From the NCBI GenBank assembly GCA_023249165.1, contig JAHFDE010000042.1, positions 1 to 14,156 on the forward strand: a DNA stretch of 14,156 nt. The letters run 5' to 3'. This stretch comes from Candidatus Methylomirabilota bacterium. GTDB lineage: Bacteria > Methylomirabilota > Methylomirabilia > Methylomirabilales > CSP1-5. The notes beneath the pieces are model-generated. The model was not told where the DNA came from. It did no database searches and saw only the letters and a program-made list of their open reading frames with translations. Position numbers and translations under genes: made by a program. Below are positions 1 to 8,098 of the stretch, in pieces (the first letter of the stretch is position 1; every line of letters starts with the position of its first letter).

Positions 1-1832
1 AGGAGGTGACAGACCGGTTGCTGGAGGAAGGGATTCATCTCTTCATGGAGGCGTTCGACAAGCTGCTGGGCGCGGTGGAGAAGGGGTGCAAGGCAAGGGC
101 CGGAGCGGCTGCAGGGCGCCAGACCTACACCCTTCCCGAGCCGGCGGCCGCCGCCGTGAAGCGTTCGCTTCAGGAGTGGCGAGCCAACGGAAAGGTCCGA
201 AGGCTGTGGGCCCGCGATGCCTCACTCTGGACGGGTACCGACGAAAGTAACTGGCTCGGCTGGTTGGGCATCACCGAGGACCAGTTGGCCCACATCGGTC
301 ACCTGACCGCCATCGCGGAGGAGGTCAAGCGGGGTGGCTTTCAGCATGCGCTGCTGCTGGGGATGGGCGGCTCAAGCCTCTGCCCCGAAGTCTTGAAGAT
401 GACCTTTGGCAAGATCCACGGCTATCCCGAGCTCCACATCCTTGATTCGACTGATCCGGCCCAGATCAGGGCGGTCGAGAGGAAGGTGGATCTGGCTAAC
501 ACCTTGTTCATCGTGTCGAGCAAGTCGGGAACGACCTTGGAGCCCAACATCTTCAAGCAGTACTTCTTCCAGCGGGCCAAGGAGGTCATCGGCGATGGAG
601 AGGTGGGCAATCGCTTCATCGCCATCACGGACCCGGGGTCGAAATTACAGCAGGCCGCTAAGAGCGATGGTTTCCGGCACATCTTCTTCGGCGTGCCGAG
701 CATCGGCGGCCGGTACTCGGCCCTGTCAGATTTCGGGATGGTGCCGGCGGCCGTGATGGGTTTGGACGTCCGCCGATTCCTCGACCGCGCCGACGAGATG
801 GTGCACAGTTGCGCGTCGTGTGTGCCGCCTGAGGATAATCCCGGCGTGGTTCTGGGGACCATCCTCGGCGTCCTCGCCTGGCAAGGGCGTGACAAGGTGA
901 CTCTCATCACCTCGCCTGGCATCCGGGATCTCGGCGCGTGGCTCGAACAACTTTTGGCGGAATCCACCGGCAAGGAGGGCAAAGGTCTCATCCCGGTGGA
1001 CCGTGAGCAGGCGGCCCCGCCCGAGGTGTACGGTGCTGACCGCGTGTTCGTCTACGTGCGTCTCGAATCGGCTCCTGATTCACAGCAGGACGCAGCCGTC
1101 GCCGCCCTGGAGAAGGGGGACCACCCCGTTGTTCGGATTGCCATCCCTGAGCTCTACGATCTGGGTCAGGAGTTCTTCCGCTGGGAGATCGCGACGGCAG
1201 TCGCCGGCTCGATCCTGGGGATCAACGCATTCAATCAGCCGGATGTCGAGGCCAGCAAGGTGGCCACGCGGAAGTTGACCTCGGAATATGAGAAGACCGG
1301 CTCCCTCCCCCCGGAAAGGCCCATCTTCGAATGGAACGGGATCAAGCTGTTCACCGACGAGAAGAATGCCTCGGCACTGGCGAAGGCGGCTGGCAGCAAC
1401 AGGTCCCTGGCCGGCTATCTCCGGGCGCATCTGAACCGGCTCCAGGCAGGTGATTACGTCGCGCTGCTCGCTTACATCGAGATGAACGACGCGCACGAGG
1501 CTGAGCTGCAGAAGATTCGCCATGCCATCCGAGACAGGAAGCGCGTGGCGACCTGCCTGGGCTTTGGCCCGCGCTTCCTGCACTCGACGGGGCAGGCCTA
1601 TAAAGGGGGGCCCAATACGGGTGTGTTTCTCCAGATCACGTGCGAAGACGCGAAAGATCTCCCGGTGCCCGGGCAGAAGTACACCTTTGGAGTTGTGAAG
1701 GCTGCGCAGGCCCGCGGCGACTTTCAGGTATTGGCGGAGCGGAATCGGCGAGCGCTCCGGCTTCATCTGGGGACTGACGTGCAGAGCGGTTTGAGGACAC
1801 TGGAGGCTGCCGTCAGAGAAGCGCTGGCGTAG
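1..1832 (+). CDS. tal-pgi: Bifunctional transaldolase / glucose-6-phosphate isomerase (5' end outside window)
   Basis: The reading frame is open to the left edge (first whole codon at 3), so this is the 3' part of a longer gene. Numbering from the GTG at 6, residues 1–27 resemble the C-terminal helix of transaldolase (LLEEGIHLFMEAFDKLLGAV). A short linker at about 28–45 leads into a full phosphoglucose isomerase domain. PGI landmarks are GGSSL (121–125), the phosphate loop SSKSGTT (171–177), GGRYSALSDFG (234–244), the active-site stretch EQLLAESTGKEGKG (314–327), GINAFNQPDVE (405–415) and, late in the protein, GPRFLHSTGQAYKGG, which is typical of the fused family. The protein would interconvert G6P and F6P, and the missing N-terminal half would transfer dihydroxyacetone units between sugar phosphates. 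It is the first visible gene of the sugar-phosphate operon and lies 49 bases before gnd. The AGGAGG at bases 1–6 looks like a ribosome site but lies inside the coding frame. Confidence 0.93.
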   Translation, partial: EVTDRLLEEGIHLFMEAFDKLLGAVEKGCKARAGAAAGRQTYTLPEPAAAAVKRSLQEWRANGKVRRLWARDASLWTGTDESNWLGWLGITEDQLAHIGHLTAIAEEVKRGGFQHALLLGMGGSSLCPEVLKMTFGKIHGYPELHILDSTDPAQIRAVERKVDLANTLFIVSSKSGTTLEPNIFKQYFFQRAKEVIGDGEVGNRFIAITDPGSKLQQAAKSDGFRHIFFGVPSIGGRYSALSDFGMVPAAVMGLDVRRFLDRADEMVHSCASCVPPEDNPGVVLGTILGVLAWQGRDKVTLITSPGIRDLGAWLEQLLAESTGKEGKGLIPVDREQAAPPEVYGADRVFVYVRLESAPDSQQDAAVAALEKGDHPVVRIAIPELYDLGQEFFRWEIATAVAGSILGINAFNQPDVEASKVATRKLTSEYEKTGSLPPERPIFEWNGIKLFTDEKNASALAKAAGSNRSLAGYLRAHLNRLQAGDYVALLAYIEMNDAHEAELQKIRHAIRDRKRVATCLGFGPRFLHSTGQAYKGGPNTGVFLQITCEDAKDLPVPGQKYTFGVVKAAQARGDFQVLAERNRRALRLHLGTDVQSGLRTLEAAVREALA

Positions 1833-1881
1833 CTGCGAGGCATCAGAGAAGAACGCTGGTCTGGCTAAGGAGGGTGGTGTC

Positions 1882-2865
1882 ATGCAACTAGGAATGGTGG
1901 GCTTGGGGCGCATGGGCGCCAACATGGTTCGCCGGTTGATGAAGGGCGGCCATGCGTGTGTGGTGTACGATCGGAATCCGGAGAGTGTAGAGAAGCTGGC
2001 CGGAGAGGGTGCCACGGGGACGAAAACCCTCGATGAGTTTGTGAAGAGGCTGACCCCGCCGCGGGCGGCGTGGGTGATGGTGCCGGCCGGCGAGGCCACG
2101 GAGCAGACCGTCCTCGCACTGGCCGAGCGCATGAAACCGGGTGACATCATCATCGACGGCGGCAACTCCTACTACAAGGACGATGTGCGCCGGGCGAAGG
2201 GACTCAGGCAAAAAGGCATTCATTACGTGGACGTGGGCACCAGCGGCGGTATCTGGGGGGTAGAGCGCGGCTACTGCCTGATGATCGGCGGAGAAGAACA
2301 GGTGGTGAAGCATCTTGACTCCATCTTCAAGACGCTGGCGCCCGGACGCGGTGACATTGTGCGTACGCCGGGACGGGAAAAGACTGCCGGCGCGGCCGAG
2401 GATGGGTATCTCCATTGCGGACCGTCGGGGGCTGGGCATTTCGTCAAGATGGTCCATAATGGCATCGAGTATGGCCTGATGCAGGCCTATGCGGAGGGTT
2501 TTGACATCTTCCGCAATGCAAACTCGAAGGAGTTGCCCGAAGAACACCGCTATGACCTCAACGTCGCGGACATCGCAGAGGTGTGGCGGCGCGGGAGCGT
2601 GGTCGGATCGTGGCTGCTGGATCTGACCGCCATGGCGCTCCTGGAAAACCCGACCTTGTCGAATTACACGGGCTTCGTGCAGGATTCCGGGGAAGGGCGT
2701 TGGAGTATCATGGCCGCCATAGAAGAAGCGGTCCCGACCCATGTGCTCTCGGCCTCACTCTACGCGCGCTTCCGGTCTCGGCAGGAGCACACCTTTGCCG
2801 AGAAGTTACTGTCGGCTATGCGCCAGAAGTTCGGGGGTCATGTCGAGCGCCCCTCCGGCGGCTAG
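1882..2865 (+). CDS. gnd: 6-phosphogluconate dehydrogenase, decarboxylating, short form
   Basis: This enzyme oxidises 6-phosphogluconate to ribulose 5-phosphate and CO2. The 327-residue product matches the short (about 300–330 aa, YqeC/GntZ-like) class, not the 470-aa enterobacterial class. Visible motifs are the Rossmann loop GLGRMG (7–12), GGNSYY (93–98), DVGTSGGIWG (117–126) and the catalytic K189 with H192-N193 in HFVKMVHNGIEYG. The C-terminal FGGH is also typical. The second beta strand ends in Asp (VVYD, D30), which in this fold usually favours NAD+; NADP+ enzymes carry Asn-Arg-Thr there. The start ATG has a good ribosome site, AAGGAGGG (1867–1874), 7 bases upstream. The gene ends 20 bases before zwf. 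The function is secure; the cofactor preference is inferred. Confidence 0.95.
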   Translation: MQLGMVGLGRMGANMVRRLMKGGHACVVYDRNPESVEKLAGEGATGTKTLDEFVKRLTPPRAAWVMVPAGEATEQTVLALAERMKPGDIIIDGGNSYYKDDVRRAKGLRQKGIHYVDVGTSGGIWGVERGYCLMIGGEEQVVKHLDSIFKTLAPGRGDIVRTPGREKTAGAAEDGYLHCGPSGAGHFVKMVHNGIEYGLMQAYAEGFDIFRNANSKELPEEHRYDLNVADIAEVWRRGSVVGSWLLDLTAMALLENPTLSNYTGFVQDSGEGRWSIMAAIEEAVPTHVLSASLYARFRSRQEHTFAEKLLSAMRQKFGGHVERPSGG

Positions 2866-2885
2866 TCATCCGCAAGGACAGAGCC

Positions 2886-4424
2886 ATGGGAAAAGATGAG
2901 AGACTGAACACGACAGGTGAACGGCCCGGGCAACCCGGTGATCCGTGTGTCATGGTGATCTTCGGCGCCTCCGGGGATCTGACCAAGCGCAAGCTCATCC
3001 CGGCGCTCTACAACCTGGCAAAGGGCGACCTGTTGTCGAGGGAGTTTGCGGTCGTGGGTGTGGCCCGCAGCGGGATGACCATCGAGGCATTCCGCCAGAA
3101 GCTGAGCCAGGAGATTCGCGATTTCGCCACCGCCCAAGTCGAAGCCGGTCTGTGGGAGTGGTTGGTCCAGCGGCTCTACTACGTGCCCGGCGATGTCGGC
3201 GACCCCAGGACCTACCAGGAACTGCGGACCCTGCTGGCGAAGGTGGACAAGGAACACGGCACGCGGGGAAACTACTTATATTACCTTGCCACCAGCCCGA
3301 GCTTCTTTTCCGAGATCGTCCGTCAGCTCGGTGAGGCGGGCCTGGCCCGGGAGGAGGATGGGCGGTGGCGACGGGTCATCATCGAGAAGCCCTTCGGGCG
3401 AGATCTCGACTCGGCCCGGTCGCTGAACCGGGAGATCAGCCAGACCCTGACCGAGGGTCAGATCTACCGGATCGACCACTATCTGGGCAAAGAGACGGTC
3501 CAGAACATCTTGGTCTTCCGCTTCGCCAACGGCATCTTCGAACCCATCTGGAACCGCCGCTACATTGACCACGTGCAGATTACCGTGGCGGAGAGTGTCG
3601 GCGTGGAGAAGCGCGGGGGGTACTTTGACGAGGCGGGGACGCTCCGGGATATGGTCCCCAACCACATCTTCCAGTTAATCACGCTCACGGCCATGGAACC
3701 CCCGATCTCCTTCGAGGCCAATGCGGTGCGGGATGAGCAGGCCAAGATCCTTCACGCCATTCACGCCTTGACCCCGGAGGAGGTCCTGACCCACACGGTG
3801 CGTGGGCAATACGGCGAAGGGAGTATAGGCGGTGAGCGGGTGCCGGCCTACCGTGCCGAGCCAAACGTCCCGCCGGCCTCCAACACTGAGACCTTCGTGG
3901 CATTAAAGCTGTCCGTGGACAACTGGCGCTGGGCCGATGTGCCCTTCTACCTGCGGACCGGAAAGCGCACGGCCAAACGGGTCACGGAGATCGCGATCCA
4001 GTTCAAACGGGCCCCCCTCATCCTCTTCCGCAAGACACCGGTGGAGCACCTCACGCCGAACCGCCTCGTCCTTCACATCCAGCCCGATGAGGGGATTTCG
4101 CTCTCCTTCGGCGCGAAGGTCCCGGGACCGCTCGTTCGACTGGGGACGGTGCACATGGCATTTCAGTACGAGGACTACTTCGGCACCACGCCCAGTACTG
4201 GCTACGAGCGACTGCTCTACGACTGCATGACCGGGGATGCGACGCTGTTCCAGCGCGCGGATATGGTTGAGGCCGGCTGGAGCGTGGTGGCACCGCTCCT
4301 GGACGTGTGGAAGGCCTTGCCACCCCGGAGTTTCCCCAACTACCCGGCGGGCTCGTGGGGGCCGAAGGAGGCAGACGAGCTGCTGGAGCGCGACGGGCGC
4401 CAATGGCGGAGGATCGAGAAATGA
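2886..4424 (+). CDS. zwf: Glucose-6-phosphate 1-dehydrogenase
   Basis: This enzyme oxidises G6P to 6-phosphogluconolactone with reduction of NAD(P)+, the entry step of the oxidative pentose phosphate pathway. The 512-residue length is normal for the family. Motifs are the dinucleotide loop GASGDLTKRK (27–36), the substrate signature RIDHYLGKE (195–203, with D197 and H198) and the catalytic His260 in DMVPNHIFQ. The frame is open about 300 bases further upstream, back to 2583, but that stretch overlaps the conserved end of gnd. ATG 2886 is preferred because AAGGA (2874–2878) sits 7 bases before it and family similarity begins about 20 residues later. The TGA stop shares four bases (ATGA) with the glk start, which implies translational coupling. 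Confidence 0.96.
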   Translation: MGKDERLNTTGERPGQPGDPCVMVIFGASGDLTKRKLIPALYNLAKGDLLSREFAVVGVARSGMTIEAFRQKLSQEIRDFATAQVEAGLWEWLVQRLYYVPGDVGDPRTYQELRTLLAKVDKEHGTRGNYLYYLATSPSFFSEIVRQLGEAGLAREEDGRWRRVIIEKPFGRDLDSARSLNREISQTLTEGQIYRIDHYLGKETVQNILVFRFANGIFEPIWNRRYIDHVQITVAESVGVEKRGGYFDEAGTLRDMVPNHIFQLITLTAMEPPISFEANAVRDEQAKILHAIHALTPEEVLTHTVRGQYGEGSIGGERVPAYRAEPNVPPASNTETFVALKLSVDNWRWADVPFYLRTGKRTAKRVTEIAIQFKRAPLILFRKTPVEHLTPNRLVLHIQPDEGISLSFGAKVPGPLVRLGTVHMAFQYEDYFGTTPSTGYERLLYDCMTGDATLFQRADMVEAGWSVVAPLLDVWKALPPRSFPNYPAGSWGPKEADELLERDGRQWRRIEK

Positions 4425-5440
4425 TCCTGGCGGGTGACATCGGCGGGACCAACACCCGGCTCGCATACGCCCGGGTAGAAGGCGACCGCCCGAAGCTGGT
4501 TGCAGAAGGCACCTTCCCCAGCCGGGAGCACCCCAACCTCGAATCGGTCCTGGCACAGTTCGTGTCGGCCCACCGCCTGCCCGTTGCCCAGGCCTGCTTC
4601 GGCGTGGCCGGACCCGTCGTGAACGGTCGCTGTGAGGCGACCAATTTACCGTGGGTGGTGGACTCACGACAGATTGCCAAGCAGTTTGACCTTGAGAAGG
4701 CGCTCGTGATCAATGACCTGGAGGCAAACGCGTACGGCATCGCCGTACTGGAGCCGAAGGACTTCGCGGTGTTGAGCAAGGGGGCACCCGACACCACAGG
4801 CAACGCAGCCCTCATCGCCGCGGGGACGGGGCTCGGTGAGGCCGGCCTCTATTGGGATGGCACCCAGCACCGACCCTTTGCCTCAGAGGGCGGCCATGCC
4901 ACCTTCGCCCCGCGCAATGACCTGGAAATGGACTTGCTTCGCTACCTGCTCAAAAAGTATGCGCATGTGAGTTACGAGCGCGTCGTCTCCGGGCCGGGAC
5001 TGCTCAACATCTATACGTTCCTTCGGGATACGGGGCGCGCCGAGCAGCCGGCCTGGCTCGCCGAACGGATGCATGGGGATGACGCCCCGGCGGTCATTAC
5101 TCAGGTAGCGGTGGAGGGGAAGAGCGCCCTCTGTGTTCAAGCCTTGGACCTCTTCGTGTCACTGTACGGGGCGGAGGCCGGCAACCTGGCTTTGAAGGTC
5201 CTGGCCACGGGCGGGCTGTTTGTCGGCGGTGGGATCGCCCCAAAGATCATCCAGAAGCTGAAGGAATCGACATTCATCACGGCCCTCACAGCCAAGGGTC
5301 GGATGAAGTCGCTGCTCCAAGCGATGCCGGTCCGGGTCATTCTGAACGACAAGACCGCCCTGTTGGGAGCCGCCCGCTGCGCGACTCTTGACGTAGCGGC
5401 GGATCCTGCTCCCCCGGGGGTCAGAGGAGCCATCAGATGA
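4421..5440 (+). CDS. glk: Glucokinase (bacterial Glk family)
   Basis: This enzyme phosphorylates glucose to G6P with ATP in the cytoplasm and so feeds zwf and pgi encoded beside it. The 339-residue product has the ASKHA-fold phosphate-1 loop GDIGGTNTRLA (5–15), GVAGPV (61–66), the catalytic Asp99 in LVINDLEANAYG, the ATP-site GTGLGEAGLY (135–144), SEGGHATFAPR (155–165) and GGLFVGGGIAPK (264–275). This set is typical of the E. coli Glk family rather than the ROK family, which carries a CxCGxxGC zinc motif not seen here. ATG 4421 overlaps the zwf stop and has GGAGG (4408–4412) 8 bases upstream. An earlier in-frame ATG at 4403 lacks the GDIGGTN spacing expected at the N-terminus. The stop overlaps the fbp start as ATGA. 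Confidence 0.94.
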   Translation: MILAGDIGGTNTRLAYARVEGDRPKLVAEGTFPSREHPNLESVLAQFVSAHRLPVAQACFGVAGPVVNGRCEATNLPWVVDSRQIAKQFDLEKALVINDLEANAYGIAVLEPKDFAVLSKGAPDTTGNAALIAAGTGLGEAGLYWDGTQHRPFASEGGHATFAPRNDLEMDLLRYLLKKYAHVSYERVVSGPGLLNIYTFLRDTGRAEQPAWLAERMHGDDAPAVITQVAVEGKSALCVQALDLFVSLYGAEAGNLALKVLATGGLFVGGGIAPKIIQKLKESTFITALTAKGRMKSLLQAMPVRVILNDKTALLGAARCATLDVAADPAPPGVRGAIR

Positions 5441-6441
5441 GTACAGGTGGAGTGACGCTCAATCGACATATCCTGGAGGAGGAGCAGCGGCACCCAGAAG
5501 CGACCGGGCATCTTTCAGCGCTGCTCGTCCAACTCGGCTTCGCGGCGAAGATCCTCGCCCGAGAGATCGGTCGGGCGGCGCTCGTCGGCAAGTTCGGCCT
5601 GGTCGGCGAGAAAAATCCCACCGGGGACAGCCAGAAGAAGCTGGACGTCTTTGCCAACGACACGGTGGTCGAGGCCTTTGCCCAGACGGGACTCGTGGCC
5701 GGCATCGTCTCGGAGGAGCTGGACGAAGTGAAGATCCTCTCGTGCGAGGGTAAGGCGAGATACATCCTCTGCACGGACCCGCTGGATGGTTCGTCCAACA
5801 CCGACATCAACGGCGCCCTGGGGACGATCTTTGGGATCTACCGGCGCGGGACCAGCGATAGGTGCGATGTACAGAGTGAGATCCTGGGCCAGGATGCTCA
5901 GCAGATGGCGGCTGGCTACGTCATGTACGGCACCAGCACGCTGCTGGTTTACACGTGTGGACATGGGGTGCACGGATTCACGCTCGATCGCGAGCTGGGC
6001 GAGTTTCTGCTCTCCCACGACAACATCCGCTGCCCGCGAAGAGGTCGCACCTACAGCGCCAACCTGGCCCGCGCCCGGGAGTGGCACCCGAACCTCCAAC
6101 GATTTATCGATTACCTGACCCATGGCAACGAAGTCACCAAACGCCCGTACTCGCTCCGCTACACCGGAGCACTGGTCGCCGACCTCCATCGCAGTCTGGT
6201 TGAAGGGGGCGTCTACCTCTACCCGGCGGATGGCGGACATCCGGAAGGCAAGCTGCGCCTCCTGTACGAGTGTGCACCCCTCGCCTTCGTCGTGGAGCAC
6301 GCGGGCGGTCGTGCCAGCACCGGGTGGCAGCTGATCCGCGACGTGCAGGCCAAATCCATTCACCAGCGGGTGCCGCTGGTCATCGGCAGCTCCCATGAAG
6401 TGGCGCTCTGCGAGCGATTCCTGGCCACGGGTCAACCCTGA
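5437..6441 (+). CDS. fbp: Fructose-1,6-bisphosphatase, class I
   Basis: This enzyme hydrolyses fructose 1,6-bisphosphate to F6P in gluconeogenesis, the Calvin cycle or a cyclic pentose phosphate pathway. The 334-residue protein has the class I metal-binding motifs SEELDE (92–97) and DPLDGSSN (114–121). It also has the substrate-site motifs YSANLARAREW (206–216), RYTGALVADLHR (241–252) and YPADGGHPEGKLRLLYE (262–278), and it ends in a recognisable GSSHEVALCERFL segment. ATG 5437 overlaps the glk stop, with AGAGGAG (5423–5429) upstream. The combination of fbp with tal-pgi and zwf in one operon suggests that it returns triose phosphates to hexose phosphate for further rounds of oxidation. A 65-base gap follows, the first sizeable break in the operon. 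Confidence 0.95.
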   Translation: MSTGGVTLNRHILEEEQRHPEATGHLSALLVQLGFAAKILAREIGRAALVGKFGLVGEKNPTGDSQKKLDVFANDTVVEAFAQTGLVAGIVSEELDEVKILSCEGKARYILCTDPLDGSSNTDINGALGTIFGIYRRGTSDRCDVQSEILGQDAQQMAAGYVMYGTSTLLVYTCGHGVHGFTLDRELGEFLLSHDNIRCPRRGRTYSANLARAREWHPNLQRFIDYLTHGNEVTKRPYSLRYTGALVADLHRSLVEGGVYLYPADGGHPEGKLRLLYECAPLAFVVEHAGGRASTGWQLIRDVQAKSIHQRVPLVIGSSHEVALCERFLATGQP

Positions 6442-6462
6442 TCATGACGAGGAGGAGGAGCG

Positions 6463-6516
6463 GTGACTAAGCGGCGGACCCGCCACGCATCCAGGGAACA
6501 CATGCCATGCGATTGA
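6463..6516 (+). CDS. Possible 17-codon leader ORF before pgl
   Basis: A very purine-rich ribosome site (the GGAGG repeats in 6449–6460) is followed by GTG at 6463, which opens a 17-codon frame rich in Arg and His. Its stop at 6514–6516 lies inside the first codons of pgl. The pgl ATG at 6507 has only a weak site of its own (AGGGA, 6493–6497). The arrangement could couple pgl translation to the short frame, or the strong ribosome site could simply be a relic. No family resemblance was seen. A second mini frame of 8 codons starts at ATG 6444. The call rests on signal placement only. Confidence 0.2.
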   Translation: MTKRRTRHASREHMPCD

Positions 6517-7289
6517 TCCGAGGCGAAATCGACATCTCGGCGGACCCCGGGGCATTGGCCCGCAGGGCCGCAGAGGAATTTGTTCGTCTGACGGCGGACG
6601 CGATAGCGTCACACGGGCGCTGTACCGTGGCGCTCTCCGGAGGCTCGACCCCCACGGGCCTGTACGCGCTCCTGGCGAGCGAGACCGATGCGTTTCACGG
6701 AAGAGTCCAGTGGGACAGGATGCATTTTTTTTGGTGCGATGAGCGACACGTCCCACCCCACCACCCCGACAGTAACTACCGCATGGCGCTCGACACACTC
6801 CTGTCAAAGGTGCCTGTCCCAGCCCAGCACGTGCATCGCATCAGGGCTGAGAACCCGGATGCCGGCAAGGCGGCCGAGGAGTATGAGCAAGCGCTCTGCA
6901 AGTTCTTCGGATTGGAGGAAGGAGAGTGGCCGCGGTTCGATCTGGTCCTACTCGGGATGGGACCGGATGGTCACACCGCCTCCCTCTTTCCGGGGACGGC
7001 GGTCCTCGACGAGCGAAAGCGTCTCGTCGCTGCCTCGTGGGTCGAGCACTTGAACGCCACTCGGATCACCCTGACCCCTCCGGTGCTCAACCACGCCGCC
7101 TGCATCATCTTTCTCATCAGCGGCGAGGAGAAGGCGGAAACGCTGCGGACGGTCCTCTACGGGGACGCCAAGACTGTGCGGCTCCCGGCTCAGCTCATTC
7201 GCCCCGGACATGGGAGGCTGCTCTGGCTAGTGGACCGGACCGCCGCAGGTCTTCTGGATCTTCATGGGGAGATCGCATCATCGTCCTGA
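6507..7289 (+). CDS. pgl: 6-phosphogluconolactonase
   Basis: This enzyme hydrolyses 6-phosphoglucono-delta-lactone, the zwf product, to 6-phosphogluconate, the gnd substrate. The 260-residue protein belongs to the NagB/SugarP isomerase fold family of Pgl (DevB-like). Its motifs are ALSGGSTP (42–49), WCDERHVPPHHPDSN (75–89) and LLGMGPDGHTASLFPG in the middle, containing the family's G-x-DGHxASLFPG active-site signature. There is no in-frame start upstream, because a stop lies at 6468, so ATG 6507 is the first start available. Its ribosome site is weak (see the leader ORF). A run of eight T (6725–6732) falls within the Phe-Phe-Trp codons but the frame continues normally. The gene completes the oxidative branch in this operon. 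Confidence 0.95.
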   Translation: MRLIRGEIDISADPGALARRAAEEFVRLTADAIASHGRCTVALSGGSTPTGLYALLASETDAFHGRVQWDRMHFFWCDERHVPPHHPDSNYRMALDTLLSKVPVPAQHVHRIRAENPDAGKAAEEYEQALCKFFGLEEGEWPRFDLVLLGMGPDGHTASLFPGTAVLDERKRLVAASWVEHLNATRITLTPPVLNHAACIIFLISGEEKAETLRTVLYGDAKTVRLPAQLIRPGHGRLLWLVDRTAAGLLDLHGEIASSS

Positions 7290-7356
7290 CCCGTGGGCGC
7301 CATGGTTCACGGCGGTCACGACTCAAGCGACGCGACGGGGTCAACGGGCTCGCGTC

Positions 7357-8070
7357 ATGACAGCGAAGGAAAAGGGTGGCACGCACGGGAACGGGCACAA
7401 CTGGTGGCGGCCGGCGCTGCTCGTCGCGACCATCCTGCTGATGCTCGTCCTGGCTTGGATCTTCGGGATCGGAGAGCGGCTGGGCGCTCTGCGGCACTGG
7501 ATCGAAGGATTGGGACCCTGGGGACCGGTTGCCTTTTTCTTTCTGTACGCCGCCGCCGTGGTCGCGGCCATCCCCGGATCAGCCCTCACCGTTGTGGCTG
7601 GAACCCTCTTCGGATCTGTACTCGGGGTCGTGGTCGTGATCAATGCGGCCACGTTGGGGGCTAGCCTGGCGTTCCTCATTGCGCGCTACTTTGCCCGAGA
7701 TGCGGTGGCCCGCCGCCTGTCGTCTAATGAGACATTCCAAAGGCTGGATCGGCTCACCGAAGAACATGGAGCTGTCATCGTCGCCCTGACCAGGCTGGTC
7801 CCCCTTTTCCCCTTTAACCTGCTCAATTACGGCTTCGGCCTCACGCGGATCCCCTTCTGGACCTACGTGATCTGGTCTTGGGTCTGCATGCTGCCCGCGA
7901 CCATCCTCTTCGTCGTTGGAGCAGACGCGTTCACCGAGGGCCTAGCCCAAGGCCGGGTCCCCTGGGCCTTGGTGGGCGTCCTTGTTGTCGTAGGGCTGGT
8001 CCTGACGTTCCTGATCCGATACGCACGCCGAAAACTGAAAGAGAGGGAAATCAGAGCGAAGATGGAATGA
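7357..8070 (+). CDS. TVP38/TMEM64 family (VTT-domain) inner-membrane protein
   Basis: The 237-residue protein has membrane segments at about 20–38, 57–78, 80–110, 165–188 and 202–221, and a basic C-terminal tail. The VTT/SNARE-associated core is clear: the glycine-spaced block VAGTLFGSVLG (80–90) runs on to ATLGASLAFLIARYFARD (98–115), which carries the F-xxx-R motif. RLVPLFPFNLLNYGFG (146–161) follows as the second re-entrant block. The family is related to DedA and has been linked to lipid scrambling or transport; the substrate here is unknown. ATG 7357 was chosen because membrane-family similarity begins soon after it, though the ribosome site is poor and the frame is open back to 7264. 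It lies 67 bases after pgl and 28 before the flavoprotein. In other bacteria this domain occurs fused to the same kind of flavoprotein, so the two probably act together. Confidence 0.87.
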   Translation: MTAKEKGGTHGNGHNWWRPALLVATILLMLVLAWIFGIGERLGALRHWIEGLGPWGPVAFFFLYAAAVVAAIPGSALTVVAGTLFGSVLGVVVVINAATLGASLAFLIARYFARDAVARRLSSNETFQRLDRLTEEHGAVIVALTRLVPLFPFNLLNYGFGLTRIPFWTYVIWSWVCMLPATILFVVGADAFTEGLAQGRVPWALVGVLVVVGLVLTFLIRYARRKLKEREIRAKME

Positions 8071-8098
8071 GATCATTGATCACGTGAGGAGCGTCCCC

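Noticed and set aside
1..8. AGGAGG plus GTG as a true start for the first gene
   Set aside because: The frame stays open to the edge and the following residues fit a transaldolase C-terminus, so the signal is inside coding sequence; there is also no room between AGGAGG and GTG.
1080..2165. 361-codon open frame on the complement across tal-pgi and gnd
   Set aside because: Antisense to two conserved genes and crossing their intergenic gap; no recognisable motifs. Long antisense frames are common in GC-rich DNA.
2583..2885. In-frame upstream extension of zwf overlapping the end of gnd by about 100 codons
   Set aside because: The overlapped region encodes the conserved C-terminal part of Gnd in another frame, and ATG 2886 has its own ribosome site; known G6P dehydrogenases have no such N-terminal domain.
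5515..6435. 306-codon open frame on the complement of fbp
   Set aside because: Fully antisense to a clear class I FBPase, no family features; a codon-bias artefact.
6725..6732. Run of eight T in pgl as a programmed slippage or frameshift site
   Set aside because: The encoded Phe-Phe-Trp fits the Pgl family and the frame is uninterrupted; no alternative frame downstream looks used.
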